64,000 nt of DNA from Bacillus sp. ISL-37 (lineage in GTDB: Bacteria > Bacillota > Bacilli > Bacillales > Cytobacillaceae), in assembly GCF_018613315.1 (NCBI RefSeq), contig NZ_JAGGQL010000005.1, forward strand, positions 156,286 to 220,285, read 5' to 3'. This document shows, in pieces, positions 52,069 to 62,806 of this stretch (position 1 is the first letter of the stretch; every line of letters begins with the position of its first letter). Under the pieces are notes generated by a model, which made no database searches, had not been told where the DNA came from, and saw only the letters and a list, made by a program, of their open reading frames with translations. Made by a program: the position numbers and the translations under genes.

Positions 52069-52097
52069 GGGCGGATCCTCCTCTTTTATCTCTATTA

Positions 52098-53051
52098 TTA
52101 TGTATTCGCTTTTATCTCGAGCTTTCCTTCAATGAACTTGGAAATTTCGGCGAATTTTTTTTCAGCGTCTTTAGACTCTGACATATCAAACCATTCCACA
52201 TTCATCTTGTTTCGAAACCATGTTAGCTGCCTTTTTGCATATCGGCGGGAATTTTGCTTTAAATTCTCGATTGCTTGCTCCAGAGAAATCTTGCCATCAA
52301 AGTAGTCGTAAAGCTCTTTGTATCCAATTGCCTGGATGGACTGGCAGTCTTTTAAGCCCTTTTCGTAAAAGTACTTAACCTCATCAAGGAGGCCCTGCTC
52401 CAACATTAACCCGACACGAAAATTGATCCGGTTGTATAGCATCTCTCTATCCATTGTCAGGCCGATTAGTGCTGTATCATACAAAAGTTCGGGTGATTGG
52501 TTCTCCTGCAGTTCTCCCGCAGTTTTGCCCGTACAGTGAATGATCTCCAGCGCCCTGATGACACGCCGAACATTATTAGGGTGAATTCTTGAAGCACTTT
52601 TGGGATCAACCTCTTTCAATTTTCCATGTACAAATTCCTGGCCTTTTGTCTCTGCTTCTTCCTCCAGGCTGCGTCTGAAGACTGGGTCAGAAGGAGCTTC
52701 AGTGAAATGATAATCAAAAATCACCGACTGGATGTATAATCCTGTACCGCCAACAATCATCGGCATCTTCCCACGGGAGCTTATTTCATTTATTTTCTTG
52801 CGGACAAGTTCCTGGAATTCTGCGGTTGAAAAGCTTTCATCAGGCTCTTTGATATCAATTAAATGGTGGGGGACTCCCTCCATCTCTTCCCGGGTGATTT
52901 TTGCGGTTCCAATATCCATCCCTTTATAAATTTGCATCGAGTCGCCACTGATGATTTCACCATTGAATTTTTTCGCAAGTTCAATGCTCAGCTTCGTTTT
53001 GCCAACTGCAGTCGGCCCAATTAACACAATCAATTTCTGTTTTTGTTCCAA
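52098..53051 (-). CDS. miaA: tRNA dimethylallyltransferase
   Basis: 317 residues: P-loop [59 protein letters not shown] [14 protein letters not shown] and [13 protein letters not shown]. It isopentenylates A37 of tRNAs reading UNN codons. TTG start at 53051 with a weak SD (AAAGG, long spacing), so a start error of a few residues is possible. Confidence 0.95.
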   Translation of the reverse strand: MEQKQKLIVLIGPTAVGKTKLSIELAKKFNGEIISGDSMQIYKGMDIGTAKITREEMEGVPHHLIDIKEPDESFSTAEFQELVRKKINEISSRGKMPMIVGGTGLYIQSVIFDYHFTEAPSDPVFRRSLEEEAETKGQEFVHGKLKEVDPKSASRIHPNNVRRVIRALEIIHCTGKTAGELQENQSPELLYDTALIGLTMDREMLYNRINFRVGLMLEQGLLDEVKYFYEKGLKDCQSIQAIGYKELYDYFDGKISLEQAIENLKQNSRRYAKRQLTWFRNKMNVEWFDMSESKDAEKKFAEISKFIEGKLEIKANT

Positions 53052-53329
53052 AAAATTTCACACTGCCTTTTCATAGAGCGTGTCAGCAATTTTGCATCTG
53101 ACATCATTAATTTATTTTACCATTAAATAGAAAGCAGTTGAACATCTATGCATTATACCCGAACTTTACAAGTATTATTCTCTTATATCATCTTTTGAAA
53201 AAATTTTCCTTAACTTTTACAGTTAGATAACGATTCAGTAACAAACGCACTTTCACCCCCACATTCATGATAGTTTAATAGAAGTCTATGAGTGGTTTAA
53301 TAATTTATATAGAACTGGGTGAAAACAAA

Positions 53330-54337
53330 ATGTTATCAACTACAGAAATAGGAATTGATTTAGGAACAGCTAACACTCTTGTATATAGTAAAAATAAAGG
53401 AGTCGCTTTGAACGAGCCTTCCGTCGTGGCGATTGATACTGAGACAAAAAATGTCCTTGCTGTCGGCAAGGAAGCAAAGGAAATGATCGGGAAGACACCT
53501 GGAAAAATCGTGGCCATCCGCCCGTTGAAAGATGGAGTCATTGCTGATTTTGATGTGACAACAGAAATGCTGAAACACATCATGAAAAAAGCATCCAAAA
53601 AGGGCGGTTTCTCTCTCCGCAAGCCGGACGTCGTCGTCTGCACACCTTCTGGTTCAACAAGTGTTGAACGCCGTGCGATCCAGGATGCAGTCAGGAATGC
53701 AGGCGCAAAGAAGGTACATTTGATCGAGGAACCAGTTGCTGCAGCAATTGGCGCTGGATTGCCTGTTGATGAGCCGGTAGCAAACGTTGTCGTTGATATT
53801 GGCGGCGGCACAACTGAAGTCGCAATCATCTCATACGGCGGTGTCGTTGCTTGCCATTCTATTCGCATAGCTGGCGACAGATTGGACGAGGACATTATTC
53901 AATATGTCCGCAAAGAGTACAATGTGTTAATCGGTGAAAGAACGGCTGAAAAAATCAAGATGGAGATTGGGTACGCGCTAGTTGACCATGAAATGATGGA
54001 ACTGGATATTCGTGGCCGTGACCTTGTAACAGGCCTTCCAAAGACTGTTACCCTCAATTCTTATGAAATAAGGGATGCAATCAAGGAATCTCTTCTTCAT
54101 ATCATGGAGGCAATCCGGGCCACTCTTGAAGATTGTCCTGCCGAACTAAGCGGTGATATTGTTGACCGCGGTGTAATCCTTTCCGGTGGCGGCGCGTTGC
54201 TGAACGGAATTCAGGATTGGCTCGGCAGTGAGATGGTTGTACCTGTACACATCGCTCCAAATCCGCTGGAATCCGTAGCGATCGGAACTGGTAAAGCACT
54301 ACAATACATCCATAAACTTCAGCCAGCTGTAAGGTAA
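53330..54337 (+). CDS. mreBH: MreB-family rod-shape actin homologue (MreBH-like)
   Basis: 335 residues of the bacterial actin fold: phosphate-1 [34 protein letters not shown], phosphate-2 [16 protein letters not shown], adenosine-site [11 protein letters not shown] and SVAIGTGK. The sequence is closer to MreBH than MreB or Mbl as I recall the B. subtilis proteins. It guides cell-wall synthesis and LytE hydrolase placement. ATG at 53330, 7 nt after GGGTGA; the frame extends upstream to 53288 without an SD. Confidence 0.85.
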   Translation: MLSTTEIGIDLGTANTLVYSKNKGVALNEPSVVAIDTETKNVLAVGKEAKEMIGKTPGKIVAIRPLKDGVIADFDVTTEMLKHIMKKASKKGGFSLRKPDVVVCTPSGSTSVERRAIQDAVRNAGAKKVHLIEEPVAAAIGAGLPVDEPVANVVVDIGGGTTEVAIISYGGVVACHSIRIAGDRLDEDIIQYVRKEYNVLIGERTAEKIKMEIGYALVDHEMMELDIRGRDLVTGLPKTVTLNSYEIRDAIKESLLHIMEAIRATLEDCPAELSGDIVDRGVILSGGGALLNGIQDWLGSEMVVPVHIAPNPLESVAIGTGKALQYIHKLQPAVR

Positions 54338-54344
54338 AACCATA

Positions 54345-54384
54345 AGAAAGATTGCCAGTTTTTAATTGGCAATCTTTCTTTTTT
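54345..54384 (+). terminator. Terminator of mreBH
   Basis: AGAAAGATTGCCA/TGGCAATCTTTCT stem followed by TTTTTT. Confidence 0.88.
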
Positions 54385-54436
54385 AGCTTCAGAATCCGGG
54401 TATATAAGTTGATAGGTTAACGTTATCTGTCAGACC

Positions 54437-54883
54437 TTACTCTTTATACTGTTTCCTTAATCTATTAAAGTACAGGAAAACGGGCAATGGTATGACTACA
54501 AAGCCTAGGCTCTTGATAATTTGATTAACCGCTCTGTCTTTTTGCCGAGCCTTTTCTTCTGTGACGTACATGTCATAATTGCTGCGAAGTTCTTCCTCTG
54601 TCATTTCCGTCTTTTCACCTTCAATTTTGCCGTGGTTCATGTTTAGCTTGTAATCTGAGAAACTTTGATAGTAACCTGTTGGGCTTACGAGATCCGCTGT
54701 CGCCATGAAAATCGATACCCCGCCGCCAATTACCATCATCAATGTAGCAAACAATACTAGATAAGTATATAAATGTCTGACCACTTTCTCTCCCCCTTGC
54801 TCTTTATTTTTCACTGCAAAAGCTACTATAAAAATCAGTACAACTACAGGTAGTATGAAAAATAATATTGAGAAAACGAACAA
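54437..54883 (-). CDS. Three-segment membrane protein of unknown function
   Basis: 148 residues. Hydrophobic segments at about 3-22, 43-62 and 126-142, with an acidic, Lys-rich loop (KIEGEKTEMTEEELRSNYDMYVTEEKARQKDR) between the second and third. I do not recognise the family. TTG start preceded by AAAAGGGGGCG. It sits between mutL and mreBH on the mutL strand, with no clear operon partner. Confidence 0.65.
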   Translation of the reverse strand: MFVFSILFFILPVVVLIFIVAFAVKNKEQGGEKVVRHLYTYLVLFATLMMVIGGGVSIFMATADLVSPTGYYQSFSDYKLNMNHGKIEGEKTEMTEEELRSNYDMYVTEEKARQKDRAVNQIIKSLGFVVIPLPVFLYFNRLRKQYKE

Positions 54884-55024
54884 TATATCGCCCCCTTTTA
54901 ATAATTATAAGAGATTATAATCCATTTAATGAATATGGTGTTTTACAAATTTCCTATTAGTGTAATTTTACACCGTTATTTGATAAAAAAGAAGAATTTT
55001 CATCAAATTGAAGTTAATTTTTCA

Positions 55025-55054
55025 CAAAAAAAAGTGCCCCCAATTGGGAACACT
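55025..55054 (-). terminator. Terminator of mutSL
   Basis: AGTGTTCCC-AATT-GGGGGCACT stem then TTTTTTTT on the minus strand. Confidence 0.8.
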
Positions 55055-55065
55055 GTTTCTTCTGC

Positions 55066-56997
55066 TTACATTACTCGCTTGAACATTTTCTCCATTTCAT
55101 AAGTGGAGTAATGGACGATGATTGGCCGGCCATGCGGGCAGGTGAACGGGTCGGATGAACGCCGCAATTCATCGAGTAATGCCTGAATCTCATCGTTGCG
55201 CAGATGGTGATTAGCCTTGATCGATGCCTTGCAGCTCATCATGATGGCTGCTTCCTCTCGAAGCTTTTTAAGATCGACTTTCTTCATCAACAATAGTTGT
55301 TCAATCATGTCTTCAATCAGATCTTTCTCCTCTCCGGGAGGGAACCACTGCGGGTGTGATCGAACGATGAAGCTGTTGTAGCCAAATGGCTCAAGGAAGA
55401 CTCCTACTTTTTCGAGCTCATGCTGATGTTCATTTATTTTAATGCACTCATCCGCTGAATACTCAAGAGTGATTGGCACGAGCATTTCCTGCAGCTCAGT
55501 CGCCACCTCGCCTACCTTGTTCCTGAAGTACTCATATTTGATTCTCTCCTGGGCGGCATGCTGGTCAATTATATATAAACCACGGTCATTCTGAGCCAGA
55601 ATATAGGTTCCATGCATCTGCCCAATTGGATAAAGAGGAGGGACCCTTGAAGCCTGTACTTCTGCAACAGGTTCTTGGGCTGCAGGAGAAGTGTCTGACT
55701 CGAGGATTTCTTCTTCATCATGAACGAGTTCCTCATCAGGGACAGGCGCAGTGGCCTCGAAGGTCGGGTTTTCTTGAGCTACAAAGGCATTCCTCCAGTC
55801 AGGAGCCCCCTGCTGTGGACTATTTGGTGGTTCAGCTGCTTTATAGCTCCGGCTTAGCTCAAAAGCCTTCTCTTCTACAAATGGCCTGCGTTCAATTGTC
55901 GGTTGCACAGTAGAATGTTTTTCTTCTGCTTCAGGCAAATGGTCCAGTTCCATGAAAGTTTGCTCTGACTTCGGTTTCTCCTGCTTCTGAGTAACCATTC
56001 CAGCCGGAATCAATTCCTTCGTTTTAAAAGCATTCTTTATGACACTTGAGACTAGCTCATTCAACTCCTGCTCCTTGCTCAACCGAACCTCCATCTTTGA
56101 TGGATGGACGTTCACATCAATCAAGAGCGGATCCATTTCAATATTTAAAAGAACAACCGGATACCTGCCGATAGGGAGTAATGTATGGTAGCCTTCTTGT
56201 ATCGCTTTAACCAGCGCATAATTTTTGATAAAACGGCCATTAATCATGGTCGAGATATAGTTTCGGGATGCTCTTGTGATTTCTGGCATCGATATATAGC
56301 CGTTTATTCTATAATCCAAAGATTCACCAGAAATAGGAATCATTGATTTAACCATATTAATACCGTAAATGGCAGCCAGCACCTGGCGGACGTCTCCATT
56401 TCCAGTCGTCTTCAAAAGCTGGCGGCCATTATGGACAAGCCTGAAGGAGATATTTGGATTTGCCAGCGCCAGGCGGTTTACGACATCCGTAATATTGCCA
56501 AGTTCGGTATGAATGGTCTTCATGTATTTAAGGCGTGCCGGAGTATTAAAAAACAGGTCTGAGATAATGATATCCGTTCCTTTACGGCTGTCTGCTTTCT
56601 CAACAGACTCGACCTTGCCCCCTTCGATGACCACTTTATTGCCTTCGATTCCGGTCGATGTTTTCATTTCAAGCCTTGAAACTGAGGCGATACTCGGCAA
56701 CGCCTCCCCCCTGAACCCGAGAGTCCTGATCCGGAACAAGTCGTTTTCATTCTTGATTTTGCTCGTGGCATGACGCTGGAAGGCGACGAGAACATCTTCT
56801 TCCTCAATCCCGTCTCCATTGTCTGTGATCCTGACCCGGGCAAGTCCAGCCTCTTCAAGATCAATTTCAATTACGGTACTATTAGCATCAATCGCGTTCT
56901 CTAGCAATTCCTTAACAACAGATGCCGGCCGTTCTACTACCTCACCGGCAGCAATCTTATTTGATAAGGCATCATCTAGTTGCATAATTTTCGCCAT
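55066..56997 (-). CDS. mutL: DNA mismatch repair protein MutL
   Basis: 643 residues: GHKL ATPase ([42 protein letters not shown]), a charged variable linker (about 340-450), and a C-terminal domain with the endonuclease motif [12 protein letters not shown] and the CPHGRP metal motif, so a nicking-competent MutL as in B. subtilis. The linker is rich in Glu/Pro/Ala. ATG with GGAGGTGA upstream. Downstream of mutS across a small repeat array. Confidence 0.96.
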   Translation of the reverse strand: MAKIMQLDDALSNKIAAGEVVERPASVVKELLENAIDANSTVIEIDLEEAGLARVRITDNGDGIEEEDVLVAFQRHATSKIKNENDLFRIRTLGFRGEALPSIASVSRLEMKTSTGIEGNKVVIEGGKVESVEKADSRKGTDIIISDLFFNTPARLKYMKTIHTELGNITDVVNRLALANPNISFRLVHNGRQLLKTTGNGDVRQVLAAIYGINMVKSMIPISGESLDYRINGYISMPEITRASRNYISTMINGRFIKNYALVKAIQEGYHTLLPIGRYPVVLLNIEMDPLLIDVNVHPSKMEVRLSKEQELNELVSSVIKNAFKTKELIPAGMVTQKQEKPKSEQTFMELDHLPEAEEKHSTVQPTIERRPFVEEKAFELSRSYKAAEPPNSPQQGAPDWRNAFVAQENPTFEATAPVPDEELVHDEEEILESDTSPAAQEPVAEVQASRVPPLYPIGQMHGTYILAQNDRGLYIIDQHAAQERIKYEYFRNKVGEVATELQEMLVPITLEYSADECIKINEHQHELEKVGVFLEPFGYNSFIVRSHPQWFPPGEEKDLIEDMIEQLLLMKKVDLKKLREEAAIMMSCKASIKANHHLRNDEIQALLDELRRSSDPFTCPHGRPIIVHYSTYEMEKMFKRVM

Positions 56998-57055
56998 TCT
57001 GTCACCTCCAGCTTTTAGTTATTCGCAAGTAATGCGGGGTTTTGCAATCATAATT

Positions 57056-57208
57056 CTTTCTATCAGACCTTTTTCTCGATCTTCTCTCATTTCGGGCTTA
57101 TAGAATCTTTCTATGGGCCCTTTCTATCGAGCTTCTTTCATTTAGGGCTTATAGAACTTTTCTATAGACCCTTTTTCCAGTTCCTGACGCATTTAGGTTT
57201 ATAGAATC
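57056..57208. repeat. Tandem array G: three 51-bp hairpin units between mutS and mutL
   Basis: Units begin TTTCTAT at 57057, 57108 and 57159 and end with (GGGC)TTATAGAA. TTCTATAGACCC pairs with GGGCTTATAGAA at about 10 of 12 positions. The last unit reaches the mutS stop codon. Confidence 0.8.
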
Positions 57209-59869
57209 TTACTTACGCAGCTTCTTCTGTAATTCATAAAGCATATTCATTGCCTGCAAAGGGGTCATATCCAGGATCTCAAGTCCGTTTAATTGGTCAA
57301 GAACCTGCTTCTCCTTTTTGCTTGCACCACTAGCTTTCATCTGTTTAGGCTCTTCATCAAAGAATGATAACTGAGACGCGGCTGCTGTTTCTGCTGCCTG
57401 AAGCATGCTTTGTTTGTCTTGCTCATTTTGCAATGTTTCCCGAACTGAGTCTAAGCTCTTTTGACTCACAGATCCAAGTGAAACCGGTGTGTCTGTTTGC
57501 TCAAGTATGTGCAGGATTTCCGCAGCACGTTCAATCAGTTCTGCTGGCAATTCGGCCAGCTGTGCAACATGGATGCCGTAACTCTTGTCCGCTGCACCCT
57601 CCCTGATTTTATGAAGGAAAACCACTTTGCCGTTCTGCTCAACTGCGCTAACATGTACATTCTTTAATTTTTGCAGTTCATTCTCAAGTGAAGTCATTTC
57701 ATGGTAGTGCGTCGAAAACAGCGTCTTTGCGCTAATTTTATCATGGATATATTCAATCATTGCCTGGGCGAGTGCCATGCCATCATAAGTGGATGTGCCC
57801 CGGCCGATTTCATCAAAAAGAATCAAGCTATCCTTCGTAGCATTGGTGATTGCGTTCTTTGCCTCAAGCATCTCGACCATGAAGGTACTTTGTCCTGAAA
57901 CAAGATCGTCTGCCGCACCAATCCTGGTGAAAACCTGGTCAAATATCGGCAATACCGCCTCGGTCGCCGGGACGAAACAGCCAATTTGAGCCATGATCGC
58001 TGTCAAGGCAACCTGGCGCATATATGTGCTTTTACCAGACATATTCGGTCCAGTAATCAGCAGGACTTCGCGTTCATTGTCCATATAGCAATCGTTCGGC
58101 ACATATTCCTGGGCATCCATTACTTTTTCGACAACTGGATGGCGCCCATCCTTTAGGACGATTTTCCTCTCAGCTGAGAACACCGGCTTTACATACTGTC
58201 GCTGTTCGCTAAGCTCTGCAAACCCAAGAAGTACATCGAGTTCACTAAGAGCCCTGGCAAGTCCCTGCAATCTAGGAATATATTCTTTGATCGTCTCGCG
58301 GATTCCGGTAAATAGCTGGTATTCAAGCTCGACGCTTTTTTCCTCGGCAGCAAGGATCAAGTCTTCTTTTTCTTTCAGTTCAGGTGTGATGAAGCGCTCG
58401 GCATTCGATAACGTCTGCTTTCGTTCATACTGGCCTTCCTGCAAAAGATGCAGGTTCGCCTTCGTTACTTCAATATAGTAGCCAAACACACGATTGTAGC
58501 CGACCTTCAATGATCTTATGCCTGTTTTCTCACGCTCGTCACGTTCAAGCATGGCAATCCAAGTCTTGCCGTTCCGGCTGGCATCGCGATACTGGTCAAG
58601 CTGATGATTGTAGCCATCACGGATGATGTTCCCTTCCTTGACAGAAAGCGGAGGGTTATCAACGATTGCCTGTTCCAGCAGATCCGCCGCCTCCTCGCAA
58701 GGATCAAGTCTGTCTGCCATACGGGCAGCTTCCTCATGGGAAAGACTCACCAAAATATGCTTTAAGGACGGTACCTGTAATAAAGATCTCTTTAACTGCA
58801 TCAGGTCTCTTGGATTCAAATTGCCAAAAGCAACTCTTCCAGCCAAACGTTCAAGATCGTATACCTCTCTCAACTTTTCCCGCAGTTCCTGGCGTTCAAA
58901 AAACTGTCCGACAAAAAGCTGCACCAATTCCTGACGCCGGCCGATCTCTGCTTTGTCAATCAGCGGCCTGTTAATCCATTGCTTTAACATCCTGCCGCCC
59001 ATCGCAGTCATCGTTTCATCAAGCAGCCATAAAAGCGTTCCCTTTTTCGCTGTAGATCGTATTGTCTCTGTCAGTTCAAGATTGCGCTTCGAAAAATAAT
59101 CAATTTTCATATACTGCTGAACCTTGTAAACAGATACCTTTTGTAAATGGTCCAGGCTGCGCTTCTGGGTTCGGTACAAGTAATTGAATAACCTGGAAGC
59201 TGTGTTTTTTAATTGTTCATTTTCCAGATCAGCAAATAGTTCTGAAAAGCTTTCATTTAGATCGGTGTTATCCTCAATTGAAAGCGCCAGGATAGAACGC
59301 TCCTTCAGCTTCTTCTGAATTTCCGGCGAAAGCGAGCTTTCGATGACAACTTCCTTTGCTCCAGAGATCGATAATTCGTTAATAAGCTCTTCGACACTGC
59401 CGTTAACTAATGTCGCCCTGCTTTCCCCTGTCGACAGGTCACTGCAGGCAAAGCCATATGTGTCTCCAGGAAAAACCGAAACAGTAGCGATAAAATTATT
59501 TTCTTTTTCTAAAAGACCACGACCTTCCATTACTGTTCCGGGTGTGATTAGCTGGACAACTTCCCGCTTAACGACACCTTTGGCAGTCTTCGGGTCTTCT
59601 GTCTGTTCGCAAATTGCGACTTTATAGCCTTTGTTAATCAGCTGTTCAATATAGTTAGGAGCTGAATGATAAGGAACACCGCACATCGGAATCCGTTCCT
59701 CACCGCCGCCCTCTCTGCTTGTCAGTGTTATTTCAAGTTCTTGGGATGCCTTTAACGCATCATCGAAGAACATTTCATAAAAATCTCCCAAACGGAAAAA
59801 TAAAAAGGCATCCTGGTAATCCGCCTTCACTTGCAGGTATTGCTTGATCATAGGGGTATATGTAGCCAT
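57209..59869 (-). CDS. mutS: DNA mismatch recognition ATPase MutS
   Basis: 886 residues: mismatch-contacting GDFYEMF (residues ~30-36), connector/lever domains, and the ABC-type ATPase with Walker [16 protein letters not shown], signature STFMVEMLE, Walker [17 protein letters not shown] and STHYHEM, followed by a C-terminal beta-clamp/tetramer region. ATG at 59869 is 5 nt after GGAGG; an in-frame TTG upstream overlaps that SD. First gene of mutSL. Confidence 0.97.
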   Translation of the reverse strand: MATYTPMIKQYLQVKADYQDAFLFFRLGDFYEMFFDDALKASQELEITLTSREGGGEERIPMCGVPYHSAPNYIEQLINKGYKVAICEQTEDPKTAKGVVKREVVQLITPGTVMEGRGLLEKENNFIATVSVFPGDTYGFACSDLSTGESRATLVNGSVEELINELSISGAKEVVIESSLSPEIQKKLKERSILALSIEDNTDLNESFSELFADLENEQLKNTASRLFNYLYRTQKRSLDHLQKVSVYKVQQYMKIDYFSKRNLELTETIRSTAKKGTLLWLLDETMTAMGGRMLKQWINRPLIDKAEIGRRQELVQLFVGQFFERQELREKLREVYDLERLAGRVAFGNLNPRDLMQLKRSLLQVPSLKHILVSLSHEEAARMADRLDPCEEAADLLEQAIVDNPPLSVKEGNIIRDGYNHQLDQYRDASRNGKTWIAMLERDEREKTGIRSLKVGYNRVFGYYIEVTKANLHLLQEGQYERKQTLSNAERFITPELKEKEDLILAAEEKSVELEYQLFTGIRETIKEYIPRLQGLARALSELDVLLGFAELSEQRQYVKPVFSAERKIVLKDGRHPVVEKVMDAQEYVPNDCYMDNEREVLLITGPNMSGKSTYMRQVALTAIMAQIGCFVPATEAVLPIFDQVFTRIGAADDLVSGQSTFMVEMLEAKNAITNATKDSLILFDEIGRGTSTYDGMALAQAMIEYIHDKISAKTLFSTHYHEMTSLENELQKLKNVHVSAVEQNGKVVFLHKIREGAADKSYGIHVAQLAELPAELIERAAEILHILEQTDTPVSLGSVSQKSLDSVRETLQNEQDKQSMLQAAETAAASQLSFFDEEPKQMKASGASKKEKQVLDQLNGLEILDMTPLQAMNMLYELQKKLRK

Positions 59870-59947
59870 ATTATCCTCCAAAATTCACTTTGCTTTATTG
59901 TTAGGATTGTGCAGAGATTCTGCCCTCTCCATTTTGTTTTTATCAAT

Positions 59948-60364
59948 TCCGGGTTATGCCAGGTGACCTGCCTTTACCCTTTTTACTACATTCTCTTGGC
60001 TTCGGGCAGTGCAACGCCTCTGCTTTTACCCTTTTCACCTTATTCTCTCGGTTTCAGGCAATGCAGCGCCTTTGCTTTTACCCTTTTCACCTTATTCTCC
60101 TATTTTCCGGCAGTGCAGCGCCTCTGCTTTTACTCTTTTCACCTTATTCTCTCATTTTCCGGCAGTGCAGCGCCTCTGCTTTTACCCTTTTCACCTTATT
60201 CTCTCGGTTTCGGGTAATGAAGCGCCTTTGCTTTTACCCATTTCACCATATTTTTTTACTTTCGGGCAGTGCAGCGCCTCTGCTTTTACCCTTTTCACCA
60301 CATTCTCTTATTTTCGGGCAATGCAACATGTATGCTTTTACCGAATACCTTTATATTCGGTCAA
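59948..60364. repeat. Tandem array C: eight 52-bp units upstream of mutS
   Basis: The CGCC core recurs at 60015, 60067, 60119, 60171, 60223 and 60275, with variant cores at 59963 and 60327, exactly 52 bp apart. Units begin TTC(G/C)GG(C/T)A and contain GCAG-CGCCT-CTGC within GGG...CCC arms, so each can fold as a stepped hairpin. Open frames on the plus strand here are only repeat translations. Confidence 0.9.
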
Positions 60365-60442
60365 TCCAAAAATCATTTTTCGACTCTTACTCTAAATATC
60401 TATTATAACTCGACAAAATATAATTTTCGATAGAATCCCCTT

Positions 60443-60476
60443 AAAAAGAATTACCAGTCCAAAAATGGACTGGTAA
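60443..60476 (-). terminator. Terminator of the ABC-2 exporter operon
   Basis: TTACCAGTCCA/TGGACTGGTAA stem followed by TTCTTTTT on the minus strand. Confidence 0.8.
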
Positions 60477-60479
60477 ACA

Positions 60480-61610
60480 TCAATCATATTTCATTCTTTT
60501 CAGGCCAATTGTGAAAAATAGTAAGCTGAATGCAAGCAAGATTAAAGCTGAATTACGGATGGCGGGAATATAAAGGCTTCCGCTGACAATTTCACGGAAT
60601 CCTGTGATCATCCAGCTCTGAGGCACAGCCTTGGCTATTTGCTGCATGAATTCCGGAACAATTTCCAGTGGCCAGTATACGCCTCCCAGCATACATGTAC
60701 TGACGATCAACACCGCACTTAGTGCACTTGCCTGTTGTCTCGTCTTCACGATACTAGCCATCATCAGGCCAAATCCGACAATCGTTATAATCACTAGTGC
60801 TGCAAATGGAACAAAGTAAATCAAATTACCCCACATGGAACCATAAATTAAATTCATCACGACCATAAGGACGAATAATTGGATTGCACCCATCATGAAA
60901 TATGAGAATAAATATCCTATCATCACCTGGACCTTCGACGTTGGTGAAGTGAGCAGACGCTGCCATGTTCCTCCAATTTTTTCATCTAGAATGGCTGAAG
61001 CTGCTCCAGAAATCCCAAACATCATGAACATGATCGTAAAGCCAATCGCCAACATGCCGACCGAACCAGTCTTCGGTTCATCCTTTTGAATTACTTCACT
61101 GCTTATTTCGAGAGATTCCCGCCCTGCTGCTTTATCAAGTATAGCGTTGACGGCGACTGTATCTTGTTCGGGAACCATTTCAAATGTTTGAATAACTGTC
61201 CTCCCAACACCCTCTATATAACTGCTTAGTGCTAGATATTCCTGGCTTTTTCTTTGGACAACGATTTGAAAAAGCGGCTTTTCCAATTCCAAACTCTCAA
61301 CTATCGATTCAGCGATAAGCACCGCTGCAATGGCTCCCTGGTTTTCAACTGAACTGCGGGCTTGTTTTTCATCTGCCTTAAGCCAGGTGTATTGGTCATT
61401 TGAAGACAGTAGATCCACGATCCTGCTGTTGCTTTCATCCTCTGCCGCAACCATCAGGACGACCGGTTTATCCTGTTGAGATCCTTCAGAGCCAATACCT
61501 CCAAAAATAATACTGAACATGATTGGCATTATGAACATCATAACGATTGCAGATGGTGTTTTAAACAATGTACTCAAATGCAGAATGGCGATGGACATAA
61601 CTTTACGCAT
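60480..61610 (-). CDS. ABC-2 type exporter permease, second subunit
   Basis: About 376 residues: one N-terminal transmembrane segment, a large extracytoplasmic domain (~residues 45-165), then five C-terminal segments, the YhgE/DrrB-like ABC-2 arrangement; IGFTIMFMMFGISGAASAILDEKIGGTWQRLLTSP is the conserved ABC-2 motif. Pairs with the next permease to form a heterodimeric exporter. Cargo unknown. ATG at 61610 follows GGAGGG by 7 nt and overlaps the upstream permease end by 8 bp. Confidence 0.85.
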   Translation of the reverse strand: MRKVMSIAILHLSTLFKTPSAIVMMFIMPIMFSIIFGGIGSEGSQQDKPVVLMVAAEDESNSRIVDLLSSNDQYTWLKADEKQARSSVENQGAIAAVLIAESIVESLELEKPLFQIVVQRKSQEYLALSSYIEGVGRTVIQTFEMVPEQDTVAVNAILDKAAGRESLEISSEVIQKDEPKTGSVGMLAIGFTIMFMMFGISGAASAILDEKIGGTWQRLLTSPTSKVQVMIGYLFSYFMMGAIQLFVLMVVMNLIYGSMWGNLIYFVPFAALVIITIVGFGLMMASIVKTRQQASALSAVLIVSTCMLGGVYWPLEIVPEFMQQIAKAVPQSWMITGFREIVSGSLYIPAIRNSALILLAFSLLFFTIGLKRMKYD

Positions 61611-62793
61611 GGTAAGCCCTCCTTTTTGCCGAAAGGGATACAAATGCAATTAAAAGGGATCCGAGACCAATCGCAACTAATATGCCGGCTTCGGTCAATA
61701 CTTGCCAAAGGTTTGCACCAGACATCAACTCCAGGAATGTTTGCAGTGCAAGGGCATTGGGAAGGACTTTCACGACTGAATTGACCCAGTCTGGAAAAAT
61801 ATACAATGGGACCATGCTCCCACCAACCGCCGCCATTATTTGTGTGGCGAGCATGCCGGCAGCATTGAATGTCTTTTCCGTTTTGACAAGAGTACCAAGT
61901 AGCACCCCGAGCCCGCATACGCTAAAAACAAAAGAAAGACCGACAATCATGACACCTGCCATCGATTCTCCCCACCGAACATCATAAAGGTACCGTGTCC
62001 CAATAATGATGATGAGAAATTGAATGGAAGACATAAACAGCAAGCCAATAAACTTGCCTAATAAATAATGGTGATTCGACAGTTTTGTAACAAGCAGGCG
62101 ATTGTATACATCTTGTTCCTTTTCATCAATCATGGCGCTTACTCCGGTAATTACCGTCATCAACAAGAACATGACACCCATACCGGCGGCATAATACTGG
62201 AATGACCCTACTGGTTTTTGGTCCCGTTCTACCGCTGCTTCTTCAACTATGTTCATATCAGCAACCGTGGATTGAGGCATAGCCGGAAGGGCTTTACTCA
62301 TGCCGGAAGGTGCAGCAACCTCCATGGCTATTACATTTACGGCAGCACTCTGAGTGAATTGCAGCACGACATTCTCCACAATCGATGACTGAATCGAAGC
62401 GGACGGAATGGAAATGACTTTCACCTCAGATTCTCCACCCGTAATGATATGATCCGAAAAATCCCGTGGAAGAATGATTCCGACGGACAATTTCTGCTGC
62501 TTTAATCTATCTTCCAGTTCTTTTTGGGTCATTGTCTCTGCAGAAATAAGTTCAGGAAGACCTTTCATGAATACTTCTTCTGCCAAAGCATTGCCTAGTT
62601 CACCTTCATCAAGGTTGACAATACCTACCTCGAACTTTTCAATCGAGGCCACTTCTTCTTCTCCCATCATATTGCCAAAGGCTGCCCCCAGGATCCCAAT
62701 CAATAAGATTGGCATGAAAACAAGCGTTAACAATGCCTTCCGGTCTCTTCCCATAAGGAGCGCATCTTTCAATGCCAGCCACCAAAACCCCAT
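61603..62793 (-). CDS. ABC-2 type exporter permease, first subunit
   Basis: About 396 residues with the same layout: N-terminal TM (LLTLVFMPILLIGILGAAFG), extracytoplasmic domain with coiled-coil character, then ITGVSAMIDEKEQDVYNRLLVTKLSNHHYLLGKFIGLLF and five TM segments. Similar in plan to the second permease, so the pair probably arose by duplication. ATG at 62793, 8 nt after GGAGG, is preferred to one two codons earlier. It starts 14 bp after the ATPase stop. Confidence 0.85.
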   Translation of the reverse strand: MGFWWLALKDALLMGRDRKALLTLVFMPILLIGILGAAFGNMMGEEEVASIEKFEVGIVNLDEGELGNALAEEVFMKGLPELISAETMTQKELEDRLKQQKLSVGIILPRDFSDHIITGGESEVKVISIPSASIQSSIVENVVLQFTQSAAVNVIAMEVAAPSGMSKALPAMPQSTVADMNIVEEAAVERDQKPVGSFQYYAAGMGVMFLLMTVITGVSAMIDEKEQDVYNRLLVTKLSNHHYLLGKFIGLLFMSSIQFLIIIIGTRYLYDVRWGESMAGVMIVGLSFVFSVCGLGVLLGTLVKTEKTFNAAGMLATQIMAAVGGSMVPLYIFPDWVNSVVKVLPNALALQTFLELMSGANLWQVLTEAGILVAIGLGSLLIAFVSLSAKRRAYHA

Positions 62794-62806
62794 TTTCATA
62801 ACCTCC

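Noticed and set aside
59956..60408. Overlapping plus-strand open frames with 52-bp periodic translations
   Set aside because: They are translations of array C in three frames; no start signals.
61574..61918. 114-codon open frame antisense within the exporter permease region
   Set aside because: Shadow frame of the permease gene, no ribosome site or known motif.
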